Below are positions 51,068 to 59,878 of a DNA stretch of 64,000 bases, one piece after another. A model generated the notes under the pieces. The model saw nothing but the letters and a program-made list of their open reading frames with translations, did no database searches and was not told the origin of the DNA. The stretch covers positions 1 to 64,000 of the forward strand of contig JAEYPP010000054.1 of the NCBI GenBank assembly GCA_023410575.1, given 5' to 3'. Position 1 is the first letter of the stretch. Each line of letters opens with the position of its first letter. The stretch comes from Bacillota bacterium (GTDB taxonomy: Bacteria > Bacillota > Clostridia > Lachnospirales > Lachnospiraceae). The position numbers were made by a program, and so were the translations under genes.

Positions 51068-52610
51068 CTCTTCCTAAATCGCAGGTATATCTCCATTTGA
51101 TTTCTTCACCATCAGATAAAACATAACGAGAGCATCCATAATTTGGATACCATCCATTGACGCTATACATCCAACCAGATAAATTACCACAATCAAATTC
51201 ATATAAATTATTAATTCCTTCGATGTAATTCGAATTATAGATTGGTGTCATTGAGTATTCCATTGGTATTCCAGCTTTTTGTGTTTCTCTCAAAAGGACA
51301 TCAAAAACTGACTCACCTTCGTAAAATATGACTTTTTTACTTTTCATAATATAACCATCATCCGGAACATAGGAAGCCTTTGTACTGTTTAAATCGTTTA
51401 GATTATCTTTAATTGTTAAGCAATCAATCGACAACGTACAACTATATGCCTTTTTATGATTGACTACTTGATTTTCTGGTTCTACTGGTAATGGCTTCCC
51501 CTCTGGAACAGGATCTGTCTCGTACTGATCTTTTAAGCTCTGAGTTCCATTAGAAACAATACGATTAGGATTCGTTGTATTAGAGGATGATGTTAAAGAG
51601 CCTGCTTGCCCAGATGGTTTTCTATCTTCTATCATGGTTTGATCTGTTGTGTTGCTATCCACAGTATCCTTCGTAGTCATCTCTAAGGAGTTATCCTTAT
51701 CACTATTATTTACACCCAAGGATGTATTTTCTTTATCTAGAACTTCAACCTTACTTAAGGAATCACGTTCAGCATTCTCCACTAGTTCTTCCATCGTTGA
51801 CCTATCACTTTGAGAAGAAGATTGGTTTTCCTTTGAAATTTCTGTATGTATCTCATCCCCTATTTGATTAACACTGCCTGATTGATTCATGTCAGACGTT
51901 TGCTGCGTTACTGAAGAGGAATCTAAATTGCCTTCCTTATGTTCCTCCATTATGGTTGACTTACTATTGTCAGGCTGTATTAAAAGGTCAGGGGTTAATT
52001 CTGGCTGATTTAAATCCGCCAAGGAATTTAATGTCGCTACCGCCACTTTATTCTTACTATCCAAAGCAAGACATAGAATGCCTTCCGTTTCATATACAGG
52101 ATATGAAATTTCTACACCATCTTCTATGAGATTAACGATAGGATTAGCTAAAAAGGATAAGACTTCATCTTTTAACTGATATAGGACAATATCTTCCGTG
52201 TTTTGGTGAAATATTTTTATAGTTAATACCGGATATCCATTGAGATTAATATCTTTAGAAAACTGAAATGCAAATACATCACTGGCATCTAAACACTCAG
52301 ACACTTTCTCTTCCCATTGTCCTGTCTCATATATTGTCAGATTCGTTTCATAAATGGATTGAATCGTTCCAACATCATAAAACCATTCGTAAGCCACACG
52401 ATCAGTATTACCATAGATTGTTAGCATCTTATCATTACTTAGTGCCTCTTTGAACTGTGTTTGAATTTCCTTATTACTTACTGAAAGTTCAGATGGTGTT
52501 CCATTCCATTTGATACCAAAAATTTGAACAGCAACAACGATACACAGAATTAAAATTGGCAACAATACCTTTGCGTATTTTTTTAACTTGTATTTCTTTT
52601 CTTCGTTCAT
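51033..52610 (-). CDS. membrane-anchored DUF4430 (transcobalamin-like) protein
   Basis: A 525-residue protein with a short cytoplasmic N-terminus, one TM/signal anchor (about 13-31), an extracellular domain (about 40-200), a long Ser/Thr/Asn/Glu-rich linker (about 200-385) and a C-terminal DUF4430 domain (about 395-520). The latter is shown by EGESVFDVLLRETQKAGIPMEY, then NNLYEFDCGNLSGWMYSVNGW and EEIKWRYTCDLG (each cited in part). DUF4430 is related to the cobalamin-binding C-terminal domain of transcobalamin. In this operon it would be the receptor near the importer. It directly precedes EcfT with 35-base overlap. Confidence 0.85.
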   Translation of the reverse strand: MNEEKKYKLKKYAKVLLPILILCIVVAVQIFGIKWNGTPSELSVSNKEIQTQFKEALSNDKMLTIYGNTDRVAYEWFYDVGTIQSIYETNLTIYETGQWEEKVSECLDASDVFAFQFSKDINLNGYPVLTIKIFHQNTEDIVLYQLKDEVLSFLANPIVNLIEDGVEISYPVYETEGILCLALDSKNKVAVATLNSLADLNQPELTPDLLIQPDNSKSTIMEEHKEGNLDSSSVTQQTSDMNQSGSVNQIGDEIHTEISKENQSSSQSDRSTMEELVENAERDSLSKVEVLDKENTSLGVNNSDKDNSLEMTTKDTVDSNTTDQTMIEDRKPSGQAGSLTSSSNTTNPNRIVSNGTQSLKDQYETDPVPEGKPLPVEPENQVVNHKKAYSCTLSIDCLTIKDNLNDLNSTKASYVPDDGYIMKSKKVIFYEGESVFDVLLRETQKAGIPMEYSMTPIYNSNYIEGINNLYEFDCGNLSGWMYSVNGWYPNYGCSRYVLSDGEEIKWRYTCDLGRDVGCEWLDDTK

Positions 52611-52637
52611 ATTGCCTCCTTAAACATCAAAATAGCG

Positions 52638-53255
52638 TTATGGAACAATATACATTCCATCTTTACATACTATATTATTTTTTTGAATTGATATCGAATT
52701 ACTTTCATCAATCGTTGCAAATGTTGCTTGAGAAAAGGTGATTGGAATCGTTTCTCCTTTGCTACAACTATCCCTCACCTTGAATTCGATACGAAACAGC
52801 ACATCTTTTCCTTCTGGTAGATGTTCAAATTGCAGTGCAGCATTACCTGCAGTCATATCCAGATACATGGTTCTAATCAAACCATCCCGATTCGCTAAAG
52901 CAGCCTCATAACTCCACTCTGGTAATATCTTACTAGACATCGTTTGATTCTCAATCGTAATATTCCCTTGTTTTAGCTGAATAAATTCTAATTGAGTAGG
53001 ATCAAATTTTAGTTCGAAACTAACTGCTGGATATATGCCAGGAAAATTTCCTGCAATTACATCTACTGTTACATAATTTCCCGGAAGTAATATTGCATCA
53101 GCTAATGCAATATGGAATAATTTTGAAGGCGGATTCGTATCTTTTTGCTTTTTTTTAATAAAACACATTATAACTATGAGCACTAAAACCCCAATCAACA
53201 CAAGAATTAACAAGGTTCTGACTCTTTTTTTATTACTTAATTCTATTTTTTTCAT
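52638..53255 (-). CDS. membrane-anchored cohesin-like protein
   Basis: A 205-residue protein with one TM anchor (about 12-33) and one extracellular domain that looks like a type-I-like cohesin: LLPGNYVTVDVIAGNFPGIYP near residue 55 and SFELKFDPTQLEFIQL near 79, with GLIRTMYLDMTAGNAAL near 125 and VLFRIEFKVRD near 148. This order of strands is the cohesin jelly-roll pattern. It lies between two DUF4430-containing genes, 27 bases before the second. It may hold the dockerin of the upstream 887-residue protein. A general carbohydrate-binding beta-sandwich is the alternative. Confidence 0.72.
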   Translation of the reverse strand: MKKIELSNKKRVRTLLILVLIGVLVLIVIMCFIKKKQKDTNPPSKLFHIALADAILLPGNYVTVDVIAGNFPGIYPAVSFELKFDPTQLEFIQLKQGNITIENQTMSSKILPEWSYEAALANRDGLIRTMYLDMTAGNAALQFEHLPEGKDVLFRIEFKVRDSCSKGETIPITFSQATFATIDESNSISIQKNNIVCKDGMYIVP

Positions 53256-53297
53256 TTAATCTACCCAAATTGTGCCTTTCTGACCATACTTAATCAT

Positions 53298-53364
53298 AGA
53301 AAGGCTGTTACCGAATGCAAAATCGACATAACAAGTCTTCTGCATATTGCAACAGCCCCTTTCT
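53298..53364 (-). other. intercistronic hairpin in the cobalamin operon
   Basis: AGAAAGGCTGTT (53298-53309) pairs with AACAGCCCCTTTCT (53351-53364), with a two-base bulge, and an inner TGCA-containing loop. No T tract follows on the minus strand (CTTTCTATGATT), so it looks less like a terminator than a stabilising or processing hairpin between the first gene and the rest. Confidence 0.55.
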
Positions 53365-53392
53365 CTTTTTGGTAATAAATATATGTATTCTA

Positions 53393-56056
53393 CTATTTCA
53401 AGCGAATTGCAAATGGTTTTAACTTTACAAAGTATTCAACAACAGCAAGAGCATCAATCGAGTCAATTTTAGAATCTCCTGTAACGTTATACGTTAAAAT
53501 TAACTCTGAATTCACTTCTACCGTAGATTTTCTTAGCCATAAACTCACCATATTTAAAGCATCCTGCGCATCAATTACAGAGTCCTTATTCGTATCTGCA
53601 AAATTAATTGACTCCAATGGTTCTGATGTATAACTATAGTAATTCTGAGAATCAATTAACTCTTCCATTGTAGTTGCGCTATCTACTAACATAATGTAAG
53701 TAGTAACACCTGAATAGGTTGAAAAATCGTTTGAATAATAAAGTTTCGAATAAGTATTATGTTCTGACTGAAAACCTAAGCCAGTGTTCATTTCACTTAA
53801 GCCTGTAATCGTTACCTTAACTGCTTTCTTATTAGCAGGAATCCAATCACTTCCATCACCCTGATATAATATAGTGGCAGCAATATCAAGTGAATTTAAA
53901 GTTATTTCATGAACTGGAGTTAGGTCTATATATGAAATAATTGCTTCTGAATCTTTCATCTGTCGACATGAACTTAAGGTAAAAGATAGTTTGTCTTCTG
54001 TTGAAAAAGGTTCTCGAATTTTAAAGGTAACATGAACAAAATCTTGTAGTCCCTCTTGCGTGGATGTAATTTCACCACCATTTAAGATGTCCATATATAC
54101 AAACCGCAATGCTCCATCATCAGCATTCCAATTCAGTGCTCCACCTAGAATCGTGGACTCTGTAGTCACGCTTACAACCTCAAGATTTGGATTGTACAAG
54201 ATTACACCATCAATCATTGTCGCTGCTTCAGTAATAGAACCTAATCGCAAAGTAATATTGAATTCAGAACCCTTACGATTATCGAGATTACTTGGTACTA
54301 TTAAAGTTGCTTCTTGTGATGTTATAGCTGGGCTATCTACTTGAACATCACTCATATCATAAAGCCCTTTTTTATTTTTTAAGAATCGATCATATGCAAC
54401 TAAAGCATAGCCTGCTTGTTCTGTTGCCATCTGATCATAGGTACTTCCTGTATGGGCAAAACTAAACATACCATCTTTTTCTACTAAATAAGTATATAAA
54501 TTGGATAAAAGCCAGGAACCATCCTCTGTTATAAATCTTTCATCAGTGGCAGGGTCAATATTTAAAGCACATAAGGCACAAATCGTCTGTGCTACTGATT
54601 CAGAATTTTTCGTTTCCCAAGAAGATAAACCTCCATCTTCTTGTTGTTGTTCTGATATTGCGGTTAGCCCTCGTTCCACCGCTTCCTTCACTGTCTCATT
54701 GGTATTGTAATACTTAGCTAATCCTTGTATTGCCATCATTGTAATATCTGGATCTGGAGTTTCTCCACTCAGTGCCCAGCCACCACCATCTATTTCATTA
54801 TCTAGTATGTATTGAATTAAATTCTCTCTTGTGGTCTGAGTTCCACTACCTTGAATCGTTGGTATTTCATAATTGCCTGTATCAAAAGCGATTAACGCAT
54901 AGATAGCTCCATTTATTCCTTGCCAGACTGTATTCTCGTAATTGGCTAATGGCTGTAATAAATTATAGCCGGCAAAGTCTGCTGGATTCTCTCCTATTGC
55001 TGATAAAGCAATGATAACTCGTGAGTATTCTGTAAGTTTTCTTTTATGCAGTACTCCATCCTTCTCTTTTACATAAGCAGTTAAATTAGTAAGATATGTA
55101 TTCTTAAATTGTTCTGTAATCATCCCTGATCTTGCTAATTGTAGTACTGCCCACTCTCCACCAACTGAACCACAGATAGGATTGGTAACTGTAGCTAACA
55201 TAAATTCTGATGTTTTATTAACTACGTCTTCAATGGTATAAGGTAATGTTTTTAGTGGTGATTTTGTAGGAGTCTCTGATGAATTCATAAATTCATCATA
55301 AGCTATCACTAGCTGTTTGGTAGCATTTAAAACCTCATCCTGCGTTGCCGTAGTACTTAATGCAACATGATAAGCTGACTGATAAGCATTGTTATTAGTA
55401 CTTAAAAAATCAGGATTATCTCTAACAACCGCCAACTCTCTAATTAAGTCTCCTTTGTCAGCCTCTGTATAATACGCTTCATTTCCCCATTCTGTAATAT
55501 AGCCTAAATCAGCTCCATATCCATACAATGTAAATGCCCAACGAATGCATTCCCCTCCAGAAATGTCATATGCTGCACTACCAACATGAATCATCTCATG
55601 ATCAACAGTAATCATCCAGCCTGACATCGAGCAATAATCAAATTCACCTAAATATTCGTCATTATTTCCATCATTTCCATCATTGCTTGGTCCACCGTTA
55701 TCCGTGATATAAGATGGTATATCAACTACTTTGTTCTCAGTATCTTTTATCGCAGATAGATAAAATGTCCTTTCCTCAACTGAACCACTATACTCATATT
55801 CATAACCCAATGTTTCCAATAATCGAAGTGTTACTGAAGCAGCAGTATCCCCCTCTTGACATTCGACACGTGTTGGCTCTATCAGATATCCTTGTCCAAG
55901 TGTTCTTTTTTCCACACATACCGTGACATATTTTTTATCCTCTGATTCTTTACCATATACGACCCCGTTTGCATAGATATATGGTACTATGAGACTTGTA
56001 ATCAATATAGTCATCAAAAGTCTCTTTATCTGGTGTTTTACCTTAAAATTAGGCAT
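53393..56056 (-). CDS. secreted transcobalamin-like protein with cohesin-like and dockerin modules
   Basis: An 887-residue exported protein. Domain order: signal peptide (about 1-30); DUF4430 (about 42-185, with ECQEGDTAASVTLRLLETLGY, then YCSMSGWMITVDH); a helical alpha/alpha-barrel repeat region (about 200-575) with prenyltransferase/terpene cyclase-like repeats such as GGWALSGETPDPDITMMAIQG and DGGLSSWETKNSESVAQTIC; a cohesin-like domain (about 585-730); a further beta segment; and a C-terminal dockerin (about 820-887) with two Ca-binding repeats DTNKDSVIDAQDALNM and TGDSKIDSIDALAV. Vertebrate transcobalamin also joins an alpha/alpha barrel to a C-terminal beta domain. It is the first gene after the riboswitch. 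Cobalamin capture is inferred. Confidence 0.82.
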   Translation of the reverse strand: MPNFKVKHQIKRLLMTILITSLIVPYIYANGVVYGKESEDKKYVTVCVEKRTLGQGYLIEPTRVECQEGDTAASVTLRLLETLGYEYEYSGSVEERTFYLSAIKDTENKVVDIPSYITDNGGPSNDGNDGNNDEYLGEFDYCSMSGWMITVDHEMIHVGSAAYDISGGECIRWAFTLYGYGADLGYITEWGNEAYYTEADKGDLIRELAVVRDNPDFLSTNNNAYQSAYHVALSTTATQDEVLNATKQLVIAYDEFMNSSETPTKSPLKTLPYTIEDVVNKTSEFMLATVTNPICGSVGGEWAVLQLARSGMITEQFKNTYLTNLTAYVKEKDGVLHKRKLTEYSRVIIALSAIGENPADFAGYNLLQPLANYENTVWQGINGAIYALIAFDTGNYEIPTIQGSGTQTTRENLIQYILDNEIDGGGWALSGETPDPDITMMAIQGLAKYYNTNETVKEAVERGLTAISEQQQEDGGLSSWETKNSESVAQTICALCALNIDPATDERFITEDGSWLLSNLYTYLVEKDGMFSFAHTGSTYDQMATEQAGYALVAYDRFLKNKKGLYDMSDVQVDSPAITSQEATLIVPSNLDNRKGSEFNITLRLGSITEAATMIDGVILYNPNLEVVSVTTESTILGGALNWNADDGALRFVYMDILNGGEITSTQEGLQDFVHVTFKIREPFSTEDKLSFTLSSCRQMKDSEAIISYIDLTPVHEITLNSLDIAATILYQGDGSDWIPANKKAVKVTITGLSEMNTGLGFQSEHNTYSKLYYSNDFSTYSGVTTYIMLVDSATTMEELIDSQNYYSYTSEPLESINFADTNKDSVIDAQDALNMVSLWLRKSTVEVNSELILTYNVTGDSKIDSIDALAVVEYFVKLKPFAIRLK

Positions 56057-56061
56057 AAGAA

Positions 56062-56270
56062 ATAAACACTCCTTTCCTTACAAAAGTATGTTTATAGAAA
56101 GAACTTGCAGGCAGGTCTCCGGACTTAGCGTCATCCTACTTTCTCACCTTCTCGCTGTTAAGCAATGGTTTATTGAGATTTCGTCTTCCTTACCGTTGTG
56201 TAGGCAGTTCTGGTTTTTCACCAGATTCCCTATTATCTTTTAGCATTCACTAAAAGCACCTGATTCTTTA
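56062..56270 (-). promoter_or_regulatory. cobalamin riboswitch with SD-sequestering hairpin
   Basis: On the minus strand the core elements occur in order: AGGTGC (about 56257-56262), AGGGAATCTGGTGAAAAACC (near 56230-56210), and the B12 box AGTCCGGAGACCTGCC (near 56126-56110). Downstream, 56083-56095 can pair with 56062-56075 over 12 base pairs with one mismatch and thereby mask the AAAGGAG ribosome binding site of the first gene. This fits a translational-off switch when cobalamin is bound. The expression platform is my reading of the sequence; the riboswitch class is clear. Confidence 0.92.
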
Positions 56271-56386
56271 CTATTAAATTAATTTGTTACTATGCGCTAG
56301 CGTTAGTACTTTACAACTCTATCACTCTTTTCTACTAATGTCAATAAAGTCTCCACTTGATCCCTAAAATAACGTAATAAAAATTA

Positions 56387-58000
56387 TTAGTTACTATATC
56401 TTGCAGCTAACACTTCAAATACTTTTAAACCGTCCACTGCTGCTGAAGTAATACCACCAGCATAACCAGCACCTTCCCCACAAGGATAGATACCTTTAAT
56501 TTCACTTTCAAGATACTCATTACGATTCATACGAACTGGAGAAGAAGTTCTCATCTCAACACCAGATAGAATTGCGTCGGAATCCGCAAATCCAGGAATC
56601 ATACGTTCAAACGCTAACACACCTTCTACGATGGTCTCACTAACCTCTTCTGGTAAGCATTCGTGTAAATTAGCTAATTCGTATGCTCCCTTCAAATTAG
56701 GTTTTATATGACCTAACTCAACACTCTTTTTCTTTTCCTTAAAGTCTGTAAATCGCTGAACTGGAACTTTGCCATGTCCAGTTTGATAGGCTAAAGCTTC
56801 ATAATATCTCTGAAACTCCATACCACTTAATGGAGTATCCTTCGCCCCAGGAATATTCAAAAAGTCTTTATCACCAACAGTTACAATAATTGCACTGTTC
56901 GCATTTTCACCAGCACGGTCATGATAACTCATACCATTGACAACAAGTCGCCCCTCTTCTGACGATGCATTTACCACATAACCTCCTGGACACATACAAA
57001 AGGAGTAGACTGCACGACCGTTACTTGCCTGATATGTTACCTTATAATCTGCTGCAGGGAGTTTGGTATAATCATCTCCATATTGATTTTGGCTAATAAT
57101 CTCCTGTCTGTGTTCCATACGCACACCAACGGCAAATGCTTTTCTCTCCATCGGAAGTTGATTGCGATAAAGCATCTCAAACGTATCACGGGCACTATGA
57201 CCAATTGCTAAAATCAAATCAGAACAAGGCAACGTAAATGTTTTCTTTTCCTTAAGCTGTTCTAAAACAACTTCTGAAACCTCACCATTGACTGTCTTAA
57301 TGTCTTCCAACTTCGTGTGAAATAAAACCTCTCCTCCACGTGACTTAATATCTTCACGCATATTTTTCACAACTTCTCTAAGATGGTCAGTTCCAATGTG
57401 TGGCTTATTTAAATATAAGATTTCTTCATTTGCACCATGCTTAACCAATATCTCTAATACTTTTCGAATACGCCCAAACGTATCTTTTACCATGGTATTA
57501 AGCTTTCCATCGGAAAATGTACCCGCACCGCCTTCACCAAACTGAACATTGGATTCCGGATCTAAAACATTCGTCTCCCAGAAGGTATCAACATCCTTTA
57601 CTCGTTCCTCAACACAAGCACCACGTTCCACTAAAATCGGACGGTATCCATAAAACGCTAGTTGATAGGCACAAAATAATCCTGCAGGTCCACTGCCAAC
57701 AACGATTGGACGATGTTTCATCAGCTCTTTTCCAGTTACAATAACTCGATATGCTTTATCATTCGATATCGTAACATTTGGATTTTTTGCTCGTGCTACC
57801 ACTTTCTCTTCATTTTTTATCTTCACATCTACTGCGTAGATGTACTTTATATCATTCTTTTTTCTTGCATCAATCGAACGTTTTTTTATTAAAAGTTCGC
57901 GAATTTCCTCTTTATTTACTTTTATCGCCTTTGCGACTGCATGGATTAATTCTTGTTCTTTATGGTCGATTGGAAGCTTCACTTGATTTACTCGAATCAT
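56387..58000 (-). CDS. FAD-dependent oxidoreductase, COG2509 type
   Basis: A 537-residue flavoprotein. An N-terminal ~90-residue domain (RVNQVKLPIDHKEQEL...) precedes the FAD-binding VVGSGPAGLFCAYQLAFYGY (near residue 104) and VQFGEGGAGTFSDGKLNT; a middle AIGHSARDTFEML; a C-terminal IYPCGEGAGYAGGITSAAVDG (cited in part). The family is common in clostridia and has no assigned reaction. The start at 58000 (MIRVNQ) follows AAGGG at seven bases; the ORF is open upstream to 58042. It is monocistronic and lies 120 bp upstream of the riboswitch. Confidence 0.88.
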   Translation of the reverse strand: MIRVNQVKLPIDHKEQELIHAVAKAIKVNKEEIRELLIKKRSIDARKKNDIKYIYAVDVKIKNEEKVVARAKNPNVTISNDKAYRVIVTGKELMKHRPIVVGSGPAGLFCAYQLAFYGYRPILVERGACVEERVKDVDTFWETNVLDPESNVQFGEGGAGTFSDGKLNTMVKDTFGRIRKVLEILVKHGANEEILYLNKPHIGTDHLREVVKNMREDIKSRGGEVLFHTKLEDIKTVNGEVSEVVLEQLKEKKTFTLPCSDLILAIGHSARDTFEMLYRNQLPMERKAFAVGVRMEHRQEIISQNQYGDDYTKLPAADYKVTYQASNGRAVYSFCMCPGGYVVNASSEEGRLVVNGMSYHDRAGENANSAIIVTVGDKDFLNIPGAKDTPLSGMEFQRYYEALAYQTGHGKVPVQRFTDFKEKKKSVELGHIKPNLKGAYELANLHECLPEEVSETIVEGVLAFERMIPGFADSDAILSGVEMRTSSPVRMNRNEYLESEIKGIYPCGEGAGYAGGITSAAVDGLKVFEVLAARYSN

Positions 58001-58145
58001 TCTTTTACCCTTCTTATTGCTTATATAAGACAATATAACCATTTACTCATAAATGTATCAGTAGAATTATAGCATAAGAAGGATAATCCGTCTATGAATT
58101 AAGATATTACTACATCTTTATTTTGAACAAATGTTAATTACTACT

Positions 58146-59777
58146 TCACCATTGGTACACTGAATCCTCTTTGTTTTGAATTTCGCCCTGTAGTTTCAAA
58201 TCATCAATAACGTAACTTAATACTTTAAAATTGCCTTGATAAGAAACAATATATGCGTCATCAAATACTGCCAATATCTTTCCATCTTTGCTCTTAACTA
58301 AGATTTCATCGGAACAAATCTTCCCCTCATCCGTAATGCAAATGAGTCTCTGGTTAATGCGAATAACAACGTCACCGTTTTGCCTATAAAACATCTGATT
58401 GTCTGGATATGTATAGAGTTCTCTAAAAGAATCTTGCATAATAAGAGTATCCTTATAATAAATATTGAATTGCTCTTCCATCATGTCAAAAAATAAAACA
58501 ACCTCTCCATATTGTCCGACAATGCTTTTATCAAGACGATTCTTGTCTTCCATCGGAATAGAGACCACTTCATCTCCTTCTACAGTAAAAATATGTAACA
58601 TATTATCTTGATAACCATAGAAATTGCGTCCATCTTGCGTATCTATCATACCATTCGCAATGATTCCGCTTTTTGACTTAATTTTCTTGCCAAAAAGATC
58701 ATATACTTTACAATCCGTAAAGTTTCCATCACTACCACATAAATAGTACGATCCCAGTTTGCTTATTCCAACCCCAGCAATGTTTTGATGATATACTTCC
58801 TTGTAATCCTTCGTAATAATATAGTCATCGGTTTCTTGATATCCACAGGAATCGTTTGGTGCAATATTACATAATATCGTTGCATCATCTTTCGGCCAAC
58901 ATAAAGATTCCATTGTTAAATAAGCTTTCTTTGGGTTTTTAATTCCTAATGACTTAAGTACTTTCTCTTTTTTTACACGAACCGTACCATCTTCATAATA
59001 GATAAGACTATCATCATATTTTACGGTACGAATCCATTTAAAGTCCTTATTGTAAATTTCATATTTATTTTCTCCATTTTTAAACCAGTAATACTTCCCA
59101 TAGGAATATACCATTTTCATATCGGAGCCTAAATCATTGCTCGTTTGAAGACACTTTTTATTGCTTAAGTTGTAAGCTTGTACTGTTTGATTTAATTGAT
59201 CTTTCCAAGCATATGCTAGCACAAGATCATCTAATTTCTTAATTTCGCTATATTTACAGGATAAAAGCCATTTCTTATACTTTGGTTGATACCAACCGAA
59301 AAAATTCTTATCTTCAGCATCGCTTTGTTGTGATAACAAGCCAATCTCTACAGGTTCATCCCCATGAATTACCTGAACATATTCTTTTGTTACAGCATTA
59401 GGATATTCTTTAATCAAGTTATAATCCTGATCCAAGATAAAAACATTAGCTATCGGATCATTGTCTTTATACTGAACCATATTATACTTATAGATAGCAG
59501 TACTAACAATATAATATGTTTCACTAGAAGATCCAAACTCTACATTCAATTTCAAGTTTCCTTTTTTTAGACCTTTGGATTGATTGCTCTTTGCCGTAGT
59601 AGCATTCGATGGTTTTCCTGATGGAATGAATACAGATGATACTTTTTCCTCATCTTCTAATTGAGTATTCACTGATGTTGTCGAACATAATGATTTATCT
59701 TCTCGTATGGAACTATTCATAGAATTAATATTACCTGCAAAAAACAAGAAAGTTAGTGCAATGAATAAATTTTTCAT
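58146..59777 (-). CDS. secreted protein of unknown function, possible beta-propeller
   Basis: A 543-residue protein with a signal peptide (about 1-20), a Ser/Thr-rich linker and then a long series of short beta-strand-like units with recurring aromatic pairs (KYYWFKNGENKYEIYNKDF, GYYQ-type turns, FYGYQDNMLHIFTVEGDEV). They suggest a beta-propeller, but no defined family was recognised. It has no lipobox or anchor. It lies about 100 bases downstream of the histidine kinase and is probably in the same operon as the ABC transporter and two-component system. It may be a secreted sensor or target. Function unknown. Confidence 0.75.
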   Translation of the reverse strand: MKNLFIALTFLFFAGNINSMNSSIREDKSLCSTTSVNTQLEDEEKVSSVFIPSGKPSNATTAKSNQSKGLKKGNLKLNVEFGSSSETYYIVSTAIYKYNMVQYKDNDPIANVFILDQDYNLIKEYPNAVTKEYVQVIHGDEPVEIGLLSQQSDAEDKNFFGWYQPKYKKWLLSCKYSEIKKLDDLVLAYAWKDQLNQTVQAYNLSNKKCLQTSNDLGSDMKMVYSYGKYYWFKNGENKYEIYNKDFKWIRTVKYDDSLIYYEDGTVRVKKEKVLKSLGIKNPKKAYLTMESLCWPKDDATILCNIAPNDSCGYQETDDYIITKDYKEVYHQNIAGVGISKLGSYYLCGSDGNFTDCKVYDLFGKKIKSKSGIIANGMIDTQDGRNFYGYQDNMLHIFTVEGDEVVSIPMEDKNRLDKSIVGQYGEVVLFFDMMEEQFNIYYKDTLIMQDSFRELYTYPDNQMFYRQNGDVVIRINQRLICITDEGKICSDEILVKSKDGKILAVFDDAYIVSYQGNFKVLSYVIDDLKLQGEIQNKEDSVYQW

Positions 59778-59878
59778 AACTCCTCCTCAATTTATTATTT
59801 CCACCATTTTCTATTTTCTATATGTCAAATCTATGTCCATATTATTACTTATTCCTTACTAAAATTGTAATATTTTTA

